A stretch of DNA of 64,000 nucleotides from Pirellulales bacterium (GCA_035939775.1 DASZFO010000159.1:47926-111925), one strand, 5' to 3'; positions 25,246-35,131 are shown, counted from the stretch's first letter. Made by a program: numbers and translations. Notes: generated by a model from the letters alone, not told the origin.

Positions 25246-26238
25246 ATGAGCATCAACTGGCCGCGACTGGTCGAAATCATCCGTGGTCACCAGCGGTTCC
25301 TGCTCACGAGCCACATTCGCTCGGACTGCGACGCCCTGGGAAGCGAATTGGGGATGGCGGGAGTGCTCGAGTCGCTCGGCAAGGAAGTGCTGATCGTCAA
25401 CGGCCAGCCGACGCCGCGAAACCTTCAATTCATCGACCCGGGACGGCGACTGAGAACCATCGGTGTCGATGTTCAGCCCAATGCTCTCGAATCGTACGAA
25501 GTTCTGATCGTCCTCGACACGAGTGCCTGGGCGCAGTTGGGCCCGATGGGCGACGTGCTCCGATCCACCAAGGCGAAGAAAATCGTCATCGACCACCATG
25601 TCAGCGGCGATGATCTGGGTGCGGAGCCGTTCAAGGATACGGCCGCCGAAGCGACCGGCCGGCTCGTCGTTCAGGCGGCGGAGCAGCTTGGCGTTCGACT
25701 CACCCCGCAGATTGCCGTCCCACTGTTTGCCGCGATCGCGACCGACACCGGTTGGTTTCGTTTTGCCTCGACCCAGCCGGATACGCTCCGTGTGGCTGCC
25801 ATGCTCATGGAAGCCGGAGTGAAGCCGTTCGAGTTGTACAACGCGCTCTATGAACGCGACACGCTCCCGCGGATAAACCTGATCGGCCGCACGCTGGCTC
25901 GGGCTCAAACCGAGTTGGACGGGCGGCTCATTCACACGTCGATCCGGCAGGAGGACTTTCGCGCCACCGGCGCGGTCGCCAGCGATACCGAAGATATCAT
26001 CAACATGACGCTCACCGTCGTCGGCACTCAGGCGGCCATCATGCTGGTCGAGTTGGCCGTCGGCGGAGTGAAGGTCAGCTTCCGCAGCCGGGGGCAATTG
26101 GATTGCAGCCGATTAGCCGAGCAATTCGGCGGCGGGGGCCATAAAGCAGCGGCCGGTGCAACGCTCAATGAACCGTTCGACGTCGCCCAAGCCAAGGTGC
26201 TTGACGCCGTTCGCGCCGCCATGAACACTGGAAATTGA
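25246..26238 (+). CDS. DHH-family nanoRNase/pAp phosphatase (NrnA-like)
   Basis: Cytoplasmic phosphoesterase of the DHH/DHHA1 family that degrades short oligoribonucleotides and pAp. Motif I is SHIRSDCDALGSELG (the usual DPDAIGS reads DCDALGS), motif II VLDTSAWAQ, motif III IVIDHHVSGDD, motif IV AIATDTGWFRF. The DHHA1 end has FGGGGHKAAAGA. It is 330 residues, typical. The gene is 10 bases after ribF and just before the Rieske gene, so an operon across these housekeeping genes is likely. Confidence 0.94.
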   Translation: MSINWPRLVEIIRGHQRFLLTSHIRSDCDALGSELGMAGVLESLGKEVLIVNGQPTPRNLQFIDPGRRLRTIGVDVQPNALESYEVLIVLDTSAWAQLGPMGDVLRSTKAKKIVIDHHVSGDDLGAEPFKDTAAEATGRLVVQAAEQLGVRLTPQIAVPLFAAIATDTGWFRFASTQPDTLRVAAMLMEAGVKPFELYNALYERDTLPRINLIGRTLARAQTELDGRLIHTSIRQEDFRATGAVASDTEDIINMTLTVVGTQAAIMLVELAVGGVKVSFRSRGQLDCSRLAEQFGGGGHKAAAGATLNEPFDVAQAKVLDAVRAAMNTGN

Positions 26239-26273
26239 GTCGGAGGGAAGGCACGCAGGCAAGCGGCGGAATT

Positions 26274-26900
26274 ATGGCGAACCAGGCTCAAGAGACAAAC
26301 CCTCCTCCGAACCCGTCGCCGGCGCGGCATGGCGCGCCCCATGCCAACGGTCCGAAAGCCAGCGCTGCCGGCAGCAATCGCCGCGGTTTCTTCGCTCGCG
26401 TGGCAGCCGTCGCGATCGGCGCGCTGATTACGGTGTTCCCTTTGGCGGCGGGGCTATTTGTTTTTGCCGATCCCTTGCGGAGGGGAGCGGCGGGGCGGGG
26501 TTTTATCAAAGTGACGAATCTCGAGTCGGTTCCGGACGACGACGTCCCGCGAGCCTTTCCAGTCGTGGCCAGTTGCATCGATGCCTGGACTTGTTTTCCC
26601 AGCGAGCCGATCGGCGCCGTCTTCGTGCGGCGAAAGCAGGGCCCTGCGAAACTCGAGGTGTTTCAGACAACCTGCCCCCACGCCGGTTGCATGCTCGATT
26701 ACTCGGCCTCGGGCAATGACTTCAAATGCCCGTGTCATAACAGCGCCTTCCACCTCGACGGCCAACTCGATTACGGCCCCAGCCCCCGCCCGATGGATAG
26801 CCTCGCCTACGAAATCCGCGACAACCACGGCCTGAAAGAGGTGTGGGTGAAGTTCGAAACCTTCCACACCGGCATCGCGGAGAAGATCGCCAAGTCGTGA
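26274..26900 (+). CDS. Rieske iron-sulfur protein of a bc-type complex (TAT-exported)
   Basis: 208 residues. After a Pro-rich N-terminus, NRRGFFARVAAVAIGALITVF is a twin-arginine signal/anchor. The [2Fe-2S] Rieske motifs are TTCPHAGCMLDY (CxH) and FKCPCHNSAFHLDG (CxxH). A domain of this type transfers electrons from quinol to cytochrome c or f. The stop overlaps the cytochrome b-c start by four bases (GTGA), so the two subunits are translationally coupled. Confidence 0.95.
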   Translation: MANQAQETNPPPNPSPARHGAPHANGPKASAAGSNRRGFFARVAAVAIGALITVFPLAAGLFVFADPLRRGAAGRGFIKVTNLESVPDDDVPRAFPVVASCIDAWTCFPSEPIGAVFVRRKQGPAKLEVFQTTCPHAGCMLDYSASGNDFKCPCHNSAFHLDGQLDYGPSPRPMDSLAYEIRDNHGLKEVWVKFETFHTGIAEKIAKS

Positions 26901-28933
26901 TATCCAAGCTCAAAGCGCTCTCGAACTGGCTGGACAACCGCACGGGCTATCGGCATTTCGTGCATGAAGCGCTATACGAACGGATTCCTGGCGGCGCGAG
27001 GTGGCGCTATGTCTGGGGCAGCACGCTCGTATTCACGTTCGGCGTGCAACTGATCACGGGCATCTTTCTTTGGATGGCCTACAGCCCGAGCGCTCAGACC
27101 GCCTGGGAAAGCGTCTATTTCATCCAGCACGAGATGCAAGGGGGCTGGCTGCTTCGTGGGCTGCACCATTTCACGGCCCAGGCGATGATCGTGCTGTTGG
27201 TGCTGCACCTGATGCAGGTGGTGATCGACGGGGCCTATCGCGCGCCGCGGGAAGTGAATTTCTGGCTCGGTCTGGTGCTGATGCTGATCGTGCTCGGGCT
27301 GTCGCTGACGGGCTATCTGCTTCCCTGGGACCAGAAGGGCTATTGGGCCACTCGCGTGGCGACCAACTTGATGAGCCTCGTCGACAAACGGTTGCCCGCA
27401 CTCGTGATCGGTGGGCCAGACTACGGCCATCATACGTTGACGCGATTCTTCGCCCTTCATGCCGGTGTGCTCCCGGGCATGCTCGTGTTCTTCCTCGTGC
27501 TGCACGTCGCCCTGTTTCGGCGGCACGGCATCTGTCACAAGACGCCGGTAAAGGGTCCGGATGCGACGTTTTGGTCGGATCAGGTGCTCAAGGATTCTGT
27601 GGCCTGCCTGGCCGTGCTGGTGGTGGTGCTGCTGCTGATCGTGCGGCCGACGCTGCCGGCCGTCGTCGGGGGCAACGGGGTGCCGGCCAACCCGTCCAAC
27701 CTCGGAGCGGAACTCGGCGCCCCGGCCGATCCGGCTCATGCGTACTCTGCCGCTCGCCCGGAGTGGTATTTTCTGTTCTTGTTTCAGTTTCTCAAGCTCT
27801 TTGAAGGGCTCGGCGAGAAAGGAGAATTCTTCGGCGCGATTATAATTCCGGGCCTGGTGATGGGCTTCATGTTTTTGATGCCAATTCTTGGCCGCTGGAA
27901 ATTGGGACATCGGTTCAACGTCGGTTTCACGCTGTTGCTGCTCGCGGGCATTGGCTGGCTGACTGCCTCGGCCTATATCGAAGACCACCGAGCGAAGTGG
28001 ACCGATCGGGCGCAGTTCGCCGAGGTCGAGACGCAAATCCAGCAATTTGGTGGCGACGACAAAAAGATGGAGCAGTTCTTCAGTGGCGATCAGCAAAAGA
28101 TCGCCGAATTCCGCCGCCAGAAAGTGGCCTTTGAAAAATATCGGAAGTCAGACGACTATTTGAAGGCCGTCGCTCTCGCCAACGACGACGCCGAGCGAGC
28201 AATGGAACTCGCGGGCCGCGCCGAGCGCATTCCGCCGACGGGCGCATTGAACATGCTGCGCGAGGATTCCAAGACCCAAGGGGGGCGATTGTTCTATCAG
28301 CATTGCGCGAGCTGCCACATGGTTTTCGACCCGGATCTGCCGCCGGCCGAAATCCACAACAAGGATCAACTGGCCAGGGCGACCGCGCCGAATCTCTACG
28401 GTTTCGCCAGTCGCCGCTGGCTCGAACGGCTGCTCGACCCCAAGCTGATCGCCGGCCCGCAATTCTTCGGCAATACGAAGCACAAGAAGTCCGACATGGT
28501 TGATTTCGTGACCGATCGGCTCCACGATCCCAAGCTGTGGAAGCCGGACGAGGTCAAGCAGGTGGTGGCAGCGCTGTCGGCCGAAGCGGACCTGCCGGCG
28601 CAGAAGGTCCTTGACCAGACTGAACAAGATCCGATCGGGAAGGGCCAGGCGCGCCTCAAAGACACCGATCGCTGCGGCGAATGCCATCGCTTCCGCGACA
28701 ACGGAGTTGAGTTAGGCAGCGCGCCCGATTTGACCGGTTACGGTTCCAACGAGTGGCTCGTCGCGTTTATCGGCAATCCGTCGCACAAGCGGTTTTACGG
28801 CACGACCAACGATCGTATGCCGGCCTTCGCGAAAGATGCCGATCCGAGCAAGAATCGTCTGAGCCCCAAGGAAGTCCGGTTTCTCGTCAACTGGCTTCGC
28901 GGCGACTGGGATGCGCCGGCTGACGGGCCATGA
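26897..28933 (+). CDS. Cytochrome b fused to a diheme cytochrome c
   Basis: 678-residue core subunit of a quinol:cytochrome c oxidoreductase. The b part (about residues 1-390) has heme-ligand pairs HHFTAQAMIVLLVLH (H-x13-H) and HAGVLPGMLVFFLVLH (H-x14-H, b6-like). It also has the Qo-site motif RPEWYFLFLFQFLKL in a C-terminal b/subunit-IV region. After the last helix a charged linker leads to a periplasmic c-type part with two heme sites, CASCH and CGECH, each with later Met residues that could be axial ligands (for example NDRMPAF). The GTG start overlaps the Rieske stop. With Rieske and b-c joined, the operon may form a complete complex without a separate c1. Confidence 0.95.
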   Translation: MISKLKALSNWLDNRTGYRHFVHEALYERIPGGARWRYVWGSTLVFTFGVQLITGIFLWMAYSPSAQTAWESVYFIQHEMQGGWLLRGLHHFTAQAMIVLLVLHLMQVVIDGAYRAPREVNFWLGLVLMLIVLGLSLTGYLLPWDQKGYWATRVATNLMSLVDKRLPALVIGGPDYGHHTLTRFFALHAGVLPGMLVFFLVLHVALFRRHGICHKTPVKGPDATFWSDQVLKDSVACLAVLVVVLLLIVRPTLPAVVGGNGVPANPSNLGAELGAPADPAHAYSAARPEWYFLFLFQFLKLFEGLGEKGEFFGAIIIPGLVMGFMFLMPILGRWKLGHRFNVGFTLLLLAGIGWLTASAYIEDHRAKWTDRAQFAEVETQIQQFGGDDKKMEQFFSGDQQKIAEFRRQKVAFEKYRKSDDYLKAVALANDDAERAMELAGRAERIPPTGALNMLREDSKTQGGRLFYQHCASCHMVFDPDLPPAEIHNKDQLARATAPNLYGFASRRWLERLLDPKLIAGPQFFGNTKHKKSDMVDFVTDRLHDPKLWKPDEVKQVVAALSAEADLPAQKVLDQTEQDPIGKGQARLKDTDRCGECHRFRDNGVELGSAPDLTGYGSNEWLVAFIGNPSHKRFYGTTNDRMPAFAKDADPSKNRLSPKEVRFLVNWLRGDWDAPADGP

Positions 28934-29008
28934 ACCGGTGCAATTGGCCTGCGCGCCAGCTAGAATGGTGATCCAGCAGCCAACTCTGGGATCTCGAGAT
29001 AGTCCTCC

Positions 29009-30382
29009 ATGCATCAACACCATTCGACGGAAATCGCCTATTCCCTGGTCGAGCGCCTGGCGCAGGGGAAAGCGCTGCGGCAGCGCGTGCCGCGAACTTC
29101 TCACGCCCAGTGGTCGAAGTCGCCCGATCGTCCCGATCCGATCGAAATGCTCGAGCAGACGAGCGTGGGGCGGTTGCCGGAACTTGTGCCGATCCGGTAT
29201 GGCCGCATGGTCCGTTCGCCGTTCACATTTCTGCGCGGATCCGCCGCGGCGATGGCCTACGATCTGGCGGCGACGCCGACCACCGGCATCCGAGTGCAGC
29301 TCGGCGGCGATTGCCATCTGAATAACTTTGGCGCATTCGGCACTCCCGAGCGGAACCTGATCTTCGACGTGATGGATTTCGACGAAACGCTTCCCGGCCC
29401 TTGGGAGTGGGATCTCAAGCGGCTCGCGGCGAGCTTCGTCGTGGCCGGCCGCTCGATCGGCGTGGCCAAGCGCGATTGCGAAGACGCGGCCGTGGCGGTC
29501 GCCCGCACGTATCGCGAGCGAATGCGCGGGTATGCGGAGATGCGGGCGATCGAAGTTTGGTACGCGCACATCGACGCCACCGTGGTGATGGACCTGGCCC
29601 GCGTGTCAGACAATCGCCGCGCTCGGCAGCCGACGCTGGCAAAGGCCCGGTCGCAAGTTGCCAGCCATATCTTTCCCCGCATGACCGAGGTGGTCGATGG
29701 CCATCGGCGGATCGTCGACCGCCATCCCCTGGTGTTTCATCCCAAGCACGATGGCCGCTTCGAGGAGGAGATGCACACGTTCTTCAAGCGGTATCGCGAG
29801 TCGCTTTCCGGCGACCGCCGCTTTCTGTTGTCGCGATATCGCATCGTCGACGTGGCGATGAAAGTGGTCGGCGTGGGGAGCGTCGGCACGCGCTGCGCGG
29901 TGATCTTGCTCCTGGCCGATGACGATGATCCAATCTTTTTGCAATACAAAGAGGCCGGCGAATCGGTGCTCGCCCCCTATGCCGGCAAGAGCCAATACGC
30001 CAACCAAGGGCAGCGAGTCGTCGCCGGGCAGCGGATGATGCAGTCCTCCAGCGATATTCTGCTCGGCTGGTCCGCGGAAGAAGGACGCGATTTCTATTTC
30101 CGCCAGCTTCGCGACATGAAGGCCGTAATCAACATCGATGGTCTGTCGGCCTCGGCCCTGATCGATTACGGCGAAATGTGCGGCTGGGCGCTGGCCCGCG
30201 CTCACGCCAAGTCGGGCGACGCCGGATTGATCAGCGGCTATCTGGGCAAGAGCGACGTGTTCGATCGCGCGATCGCGACATTCGCGCGCGACTACGCGGA
30301 CGTGACGGAGCAAGACCACGCCGCCATGCTCGCCGCCGTGAAATCCGGCCGGATAAAGGCCGAGAGCGAAGATGCCGCGTGA
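29009..30382 (+). CDS. DUF2252 family protein
   Basis: 457 residues with clear DUF2252 features: RTSHAQWSKSPDRPDPIEML, VPIRYGRMVRSPFTFLRGSA, QLGGDCHLNNFGAFGTPERN and IFDVMDFDETLPGPWEWDLK. The pattern of HxNN and DFDE resembles the catalytic core of aminoglycoside-phosphotransferase-like kinases, so it could be a small-molecule or protein kinase; that is inference and no function is established here. No signal peptide. It is convergent with the PEBP lipoprotein gene, with only 15 bases between their stops. Confidence 0.93.
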   Translation: MHQHHSTEIAYSLVERLAQGKALRQRVPRTSHAQWSKSPDRPDPIEMLEQTSVGRLPELVPIRYGRMVRSPFTFLRGSAAAMAYDLAATPTTGIRVQLGGDCHLNNFGAFGTPERNLIFDVMDFDETLPGPWEWDLKRLAASFVVAGRSIGVAKRDCEDAAVAVARTYRERMRGYAEMRAIEVWYAHIDATVVMDLARVSDNRRARQPTLAKARSQVASHIFPRMTEVVDGHRRIVDRHPLVFHPKHDGRFEEEMHTFFKRYRESLSGDRRFLLSRYRIVDVAMKVVGVGSVGTRCAVILLLADDDDPIFLQYKEAGESVLAPYAGKSQYANQGQRVVAGQRMMQSSSDILLGWSAEEGRDFYFRQLRDMKAVINIDGLSASALIDYGEMCGWALARAHAKSGDAGLISGYLGKSDVFDRAIATFARDYADVTEQDHAAMLAAVKSGRIKAESEDAA

Positions 30383-30397
30383 AAATGCCGCGGCCTG

Positions 30398-31042
30398 CTA
30401 CCGCTGATAGGTCCCGACGATCTCCCCTTGCTCCAAGATATGTCCGCTCATTGCGGCAAGGAGGGCTTTCTTGTCGAGGCCCGATTCCAGATCGAGCGGT
30501 TTGTCGAGCGCGTAGAGCGTGAAGTGGTAGTGATGCACGCCGTGCCCTGGCGGCGGCATCGGGCCGCGGTAGCCCGTGTGATCGCTCGGGAACGAATTCA
30601 CTCCCTGGAGAACGCCAGCCGGCTGCGGCGGACGCTCTTTGCGCGGAATGCCCTCCGCGAGCGATTTCGTTTCGGCTGGAATCTTATAAAGCACCCAATG
30701 CACCCACGGTTCTTTCGTCGGGGCGTCGGGATCGTCGCAAATCAGAGCAAGTTCTTTGGCCCCTGCCGGCACGCCGGACCATGAGAGCGGCGGAGAGCGG
30801 TCGGCTCCTTCGCCCGTGTACATCTTCGGAATCGCTTCGCCGGCTTTGAACGCTTCGCTGGAAACGGTGATCGACATCTTGGTGCCTCCGGGAGATTGAC
30901 TGGCCGCCGCGGATACGGATGGCCCACCGCCGGTTTGCCCGCAACCGGTCGCGCCGCTGACGACGAGTGCGAGAAATGATGAAACCGCGAGCGCAATCGC
31001 GCGATCTCGCCGCAAGCGGGCGGGGCGAATCGTGGTTGTCAT
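30398..31042 (-). CDS. PEBP/YbhB-YbcL family lipoprotein
   Basis: 214 residues. The N-terminus is a lipoprotein signal ending ATGCGQ (Cys near residue 34), followed by a Gly/Ser-rich linker. The PEBP core has YTGEGADRSPPLSW, LICDDPDAPTKEPWVHW and HTGYRGPMPPPGHGVHHYHF, the conserved ligand-pocket blocks. Bacterial members bind phosphorylated or phospholipid-like ligands; the role here is unknown. It probably sits on the periplasmic face of a membrane. It is the downstream neighbour of the hybrid kinase gene by 14 bases. Confidence 0.92.
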   Translation of the reverse strand: MTTTIRPARLRRDRAIALAVSSFLALVVSGATGCGQTGGGPSVSAAASQSPGGTKMSITVSSEAFKAGEAIPKMYTGEGADRSPPLSWSGVPAGAKELALICDDPDAPTKEPWVHWVLYKIPAETKSLAEGIPRKERPPQPAGVLQGVNSFPSDHTGYRGPMPPPGHGVHHYHFTLYALDKPLDLESGLDKKALLAAMSGHILEQGEIVGTYQR

Positions 31043-31056
31043 GGGAAACTTGGTAA

Positions 31057-32634
31057 CTAGGAAACGCGGATGCCGTTAATCAATTCCTCCAGTGTCTTGA
31101 AATTGACCGGCTTGGTGAGATGAAAATCGAAGCCGGCTTCCATCGCGCGATGGCGATCCTCGTCGCGGCCGTAACCGGTGGTGGCGATGATTCTCACCTG
31201 TTCGCCGTTGGCGCTCTGCCGTATGCGCTTGGCGATTTCATAACCATCCATGCCGGGCAGGCCGATGTCCAAGAGGACCACTTGCGGATCAAAATCATTG
31301 AATGCCGTAAGCGCTTCCGCGCCGTCGCCAGCGGTGCAAATCTCATGACCGCGGACTGCGAGCAGCAGTTTCAACGTCGTCACCGCATCGGCACTATCGT
31401 CGACGATCAAGATTCGCAGTCCCCCAGCGCAGCGAGCGGCGCCCGACGGAACGCCCGCCGGCGACTCGCTTGACTCCGGCCAAACGGCCAGCGGCAGCCG
31501 GACGACGAATTCGCTCCCGCGTCCCAAACCTTCGCTAAGAGCTTCGATTGAGCCGCCGTGGAGTTCAACCAGCCGTTTGGCCAGGGCCAAGCCGAGGCCA
31601 AGTCCTCCTTCGCTGCGCGCGAGCCCTTGATCAACCTGATAGAACGACTCGAACAATCGCGGAATCGATTCGGCCGCTAGGCCGCGCCCCTGGTCGCGAA
31701 CGCGGACGATGGCTTCTGCGTCGACCCGCTCGCATTGAACTTCAATCCGCCCCCCCGCCCCCATGAATTTGGCGGCGTTGTTCAACAGATTGCAAAAGAC
31801 CTGTTCGATGCGCGCCGCATCTCCCGAGATCGAGAGCGGTTCATTGGAGTGCGAAACGGAAAGCGTTTGCCCACGGGAATGAATCATCGGGAGGGTTGTG
31901 TCGATGGCGCGCTGGATCGCCGTGGAAAGCTCCACCGGCTCTCTGCGGACGGTGATCTTTCCGCGCGTAATTCGCGAGACATCGAGCAGATCGTCCACCA
32001 GCCGGGCCAACATATCCACCTGCCGATCGATCACCTCGATCGCCAGCCCTTTGTCCGGCACGTTCGAACCGAAAAGTTGCAGCAATTGCACCGCGCCGCG
32101 AATCGGTGCCAGCGGATTGCGCAGCTCGTGGGCCAGCATCGCCAGGAATTCGTCCTTTTGACGATTGGCCTCGCGCAGCGCCCGTTCGGCTCGCTGCTGC
32201 TCGGTGACATCGATCGCGGCGCAGGCCAGCCCGACCAGCCGACCGTCCGCATCCCGGATCGGTTCGGCGGTCAGGTCGAAGGCGCACGGATTGCCGAAAA
32301 TCGAGAGAAAGAAGGTCCGCCGCGCGCCGCGGCCGGTCCGCAATACTTCGGACTTGAATTCAACGAGTTCCGCCGCCGCCTCGGGCGCGTAGATTTCAGC
32401 CAACTCCAGATCGGTCTTTCCGATGATGGAGCCCGTGGGAATCTGCCCCAGCGGATTGTGAATCGAGGTGAAGCGAAGCTGATCGTCGTGGGTGAACAAG
32501 ACCACCGGCACCTTGTTTAGCACGAGCCGAAATCGATCTTGAATCTCGGGCGGATATGTCGCGCCGAGCCAATCGACTACCCCGACGTTCTTGCTCGCGT
32601 CTTGCGCCCGATCGGTGCGCTGTTTTAAGGACAT
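31057..32634 (-). CDS. Hybrid histidine kinase (PAS-HisKA-HATPase-receiver)
   Basis: 525 residues, soluble. A PAS-like sensor domain (about 30-150) is followed by HisKA with phospho-acceptor His in DEFLAMLAHELRNPLAPIRG. The HATPase has NLLNNAAKFMGAGG, VRDQGRGL and GLGLGLALAKRL. A C-terminal receiver has LIVDDSADA, Asp in VVLLDIGLPGMDGYE and Lys in LTKPVNF. Hybrid kinases need an HPt intermediate or act through their own receiver; a lone HPt protein is encoded near 7.4 kb, which may or may not be its partner. The ATG is chosen; a GTG 15 bases upstream is an alternative. Confidence 0.94.
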   Translation of the reverse strand: MSLKQRTDRAQDASKNVGVVDWLGATYPPEIQDRFRLVLNKVPVVLFTHDDQLRFTSIHNPLGQIPTGSIIGKTDLELAEIYAPEAAAELVEFKSEVLRTGRGARRTFFLSIFGNPCAFDLTAEPIRDADGRLVGLACAAIDVTEQQRAERALREANRQKDEFLAMLAHELRNPLAPIRGAVQLLQLFGSNVPDKGLAIEVIDRQVDMLARLVDDLLDVSRITRGKITVRREPVELSTAIQRAIDTTLPMIHSRGQTLSVSHSNEPLSISGDAARIEQVFCNLLNNAAKFMGAGGRIEVQCERVDAEAIVRVRDQGRGLAAESIPRLFESFYQVDQGLARSEGGLGLGLALAKRLVELHGGSIEALSEGLGRGSEFVVRLPLAVWPESSESPAGVPSGAARCAGGLRILIVDDSADAVTTLKLLLAVRGHEICTAGDGAEALTAFNDFDPQVVLLDIGLPGMDGYEIAKRIRQSANGEQVRIIATTGYGRDEDRHRAMEAGFDFHLTKPVNFKTLEELINGIRVS

Positions 32635-32842
32635 GACCGAGCTTTCCACGTCCGAGAAAACGAGGCGATACCAAGCCGAAGCTTCTCCTCCGCGGCTCCG
32701 GGCGGCAGAGCCGACGCGGCCACGCCGTCGCGGACTTTCCCGATTCTACGCGACCTCGCTTGCCACCGGCAACGAAAATTGTCGGTATCCCCACGAGAGT
32801 GGGAGAAACGACGGCGATGCCAGTCGTCCCGTGGCGGCGCCC

Positions 32843-34312
32843 TCAGAACTCGGCATGCAAACGTAGACTGCCGATGACAACGGGACCGCGGTCTTGGTTG
32901 TAACCCGGATCGCCGATTAGCTGCAAATCCGGCGTGATCCAGATTTGCTTCTTCTTGAACTTGAAAGCATAAAAGGTCTCGAAGGCGACTTCCGGGGCGT
33001 AATTCAGCCGGCCGTCCCCCAGCTCGAACCCCAATCCGCCGGCGGCGAGATAGTTGCGGTGCGGCGCCGACAGGCCGTCGATAGCCACGCCGCTGCCGAT
33101 CGCGTCATCCGCGCGGCACCATTTGGTCCCCTTCAAGAGCAGACCGAAGTTGATTGTGCGATCACATTCCGTGAACGCCCACGTTTCCGTGTGACCGTCG
33201 TCCCAGCCCCAGCGGAGGAAGCCACCGAGGTCTTTGCCGAACTCTTGCTCCAAGCTGATCCCGTAGCCGTATTTCGATGAATACTTGCGCGTATTTGCGA
33301 TATTCAGGCCAAACACCGGATCGAATGTCGCTTCGTTGTAGTTGCCCATGTCGGCGCGGTTCCAATAGACTAGAAATCGCGCTTTCCCGGGGTGATCGAA
33401 GAGTCGATAGCGCGTTTCGAGTTCCCACGCTTGGCCGTGAGCCTCGTCGAAATGAGGATCCAAATCGGGGCCGTTCGCCACCAACGGCTCGGCGAATAGG
33501 CCATACCGAAAGGCCCAGTTCGCCTCATTCAGTTCAATCACGCCGCCATAGGTGTAGCCGCGCGTGTCGGCTGGATAGTCCCAAGCCGCATTGTATTCGA
33601 GGGCCCAGTTCATGAACTGGCTACGGGCATCGTGGCTATACGCGTTTCCATCGAAGAAATCCTCGGCCGCGAACTTGCCGAGATAGACTGTCAAGCGCGA
33701 GACATCCCGGGACCCCGCCAGGGCATTCGGTCCCGACTCAACTTTCTCCTGATCGCCGCCGAAACCGAGCGTTTGCGCTACGTAAAGATGTGAGACGTAC
33801 GGAGTCGGCGCCGGCTTGCCGACCCGCTGAATGTCGCCGTTGGGAAATGCGGCGACGCCGAACACGTCGCTCAGCCCCAGTCCGCCGGAGATTTCCGGAT
33901 CGAAATAGAGTTCACCTCCATCCCACAACCGCAAACCCATAAACAGAGTGGCCGTCTCCGAGGTCGCTAGCTCATTTTCGGATAGGAAACTGTGCGGCCC
34001 GCTGTACGGCGAATGAAACGTGCCGTGCCACTGCGAGATCACCGTCCCTTGGCCGAAGACATTGAACGTTTCTTCTTTGCTCTGGTCGCCGGTCTCGCTC
34101 TTGTTGGCGGATTCGACTTCCTCGCCGCCGGGCAGCTTTGACTGGTCGTTGCCGCCATTGCATGCGGCATCGGCGCGGAAGGCCGCGTCCACAGGATTGG
34201 CCGCAGGCATTTGGGCGCACACGGTGCCGATCCCAATGCCCAATGCCACGATCACCACCGCGAACAAAGCGAGCGCAATCCGAATGCGGAGACTAGCCGG
34301 TGTTCGTTCCAT
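32843..34312 (-). CDS. Outer-membrane carbohydrate porin (OprB-like)
   Basis: 489 residues. A signal peptide (about 1-33, ends TVCAQ) precedes a polar Glu/Asp/Gly/Lys stretch and then a beta-barrel. OprB-type landmarks include FNVFGQGTVISQWHGTFHSP, LRLWDGGELYFDPEISGG, GLSDVFGVAAFPNGDIQR, LTVYLGKFAAEDFFDGN and a terminal strand ending in Phe (SLRLHAEF). Such porins let sugars cross the outer membrane. It stands alone, divergent from the lipoprotein/DUF1559 pair. Confidence 0.88.
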   Translation of the reverse strand: MERTPASLRIRIALALFAVVIVALGIGIGTVCAQMPAANPVDAAFRADAACNGGNDQSKLPGGEEVESANKSETGDQSKEETFNVFGQGTVISQWHGTFHSPYSGPHSFLSENELATSETATLFMGLRLWDGGELYFDPEISGGLGLSDVFGVAAFPNGDIQRVGKPAPTPYVSHLYVAQTLGFGGDQEKVESGPNALAGSRDVSRLTVYLGKFAAEDFFDGNAYSHDARSQFMNWALEYNAAWDYPADTRGYTYGGVIELNEANWAFRYGLFAEPLVANGPDLDPHFDEAHGQAWELETRYRLFDHPGKARFLVYWNRADMGNYNEATFDPVFGLNIANTRKYSSKYGYGISLEQEFGKDLGGFLRWGWDDGHTETWAFTECDRTINFGLLLKGTKWCRADDAIGSGVAIDGLSAPHRNYLAAGGLGFELGDGRLNYAPEVAFETFYAFKFKKKQIWITPDLQLIGDPGYNQDRGPVVIGSLRLHAEF

Positions 34313-34702
34313 CGATCATCCGTGACCAATTCGAATAAATCTGTCCGGCTTATACGGCTTGCGGGAACTTTTTGGGTCGGTAAAGCCGCAACAAAGACTC
34401 CGAATGCGGAATTGCGCGAATCCGTGCTAGTGTTCGAGACGAGCCAATCTGATCTCGCGCAGCAATCGCGCCGTTTGTTTCGGCCCAATCCGTAAAATGT
34501 GCCAACCACGACGTCGGGAGCGGCTGCCTCGGCCGACGATCCTTCCGATTACTCGGCGGAATACCTTTGGGGAAAAAAGAAATCCAACCCGCTGGACAGG
34601 AAGGGGTGGCGGCGCGGTAAAATGGCCGGTAGGGCGAGGCTGGTTCAACGCTGGTCCCGCCACACGTCCGAAACGTCAGATCAAGCTTCATTCGGAGCAG
34701 AA
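34313..34702. other. Intergenic stretch between the porin and lipoprotein genes
   Basis: About 390 bases with no gene I can support. A frame in phase with the lipoprotein extends upstream to a GTG near 34499 but would bury the lipoprotein signal 70 or more residues in. A minus-strand frame here is a shadow. Promoters of both divergent genes are expected. Confidence 0.5.
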
Positions 34703-35131
34703 TTGGCTTTGAACCGCGGAAGATCGGCCGGGCTGTGGATTCTCCTGGGAATAGGGGCGACGCTGGTCGGCTGCGGCAAGGGGGACGGAGCAACGCGGCT
34801 GCCGGTGGTCGGCGCCGTTTGGCTTTCCAGCGGAGAAAAACTGACCGGTTCGATCACCTTTGTCCCCGCTGCGGGCCATCGTGGCCCGGCGGCAACGACG
34901 ACGCTGGTCGATGGCAACTATCGCTTCGATCGCAGCAACGGGCCGACGGCCGGTCCCCATCGGGTGATTGTGCGGCGGGTCATCTCCAAGAGTAGAATGC
35001 TAGAGGGCTTAGCCAGCAAACAGCCGAAGGACGTCAAGCCCGCGCCGGCCAGGGATTCTAAGATGGAATGGACGCTGTTCGTCGATGTCGCGGAGAACCG
35101 CGCTCGGTGCGATTTCGCGTTGGAGCCATAG
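34703..35131 (+). CDS. Small lipoprotein, planctomycete type, paired with DUF1559
   Basis: 142 residues. Its signal peptide ends with a lipobox (LWILLGIGATLVGCGKG). The rest looks like a beta-sandwich of the carboxypeptidase-regulatory kind often seen beside planctomycete DUF1559 genes: LPVVGAVWLSSGEKLTGSIT, VPAAGHRG and ATTTLVDGNYRF. The TTG start has GGAG five bases upstream and places the signal peptide at the N-terminus. The DUF1559 gene follows by 20 bases. Function unknown; a surface or periplasmic role is likely. Confidence 0.75.
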   Translation: MALNRGRSAGLWILLGIGATLVGCGKGDGATRLPVVGAVWLSSGEKLTGSITFVPAAGHRGPAATTTLVDGNYRFDRSNGPTAGPHRVIVRRVISKSRMLEGLASKQPKDVKPAPARDSKMEWTLFVDVAENRARCDFALEP

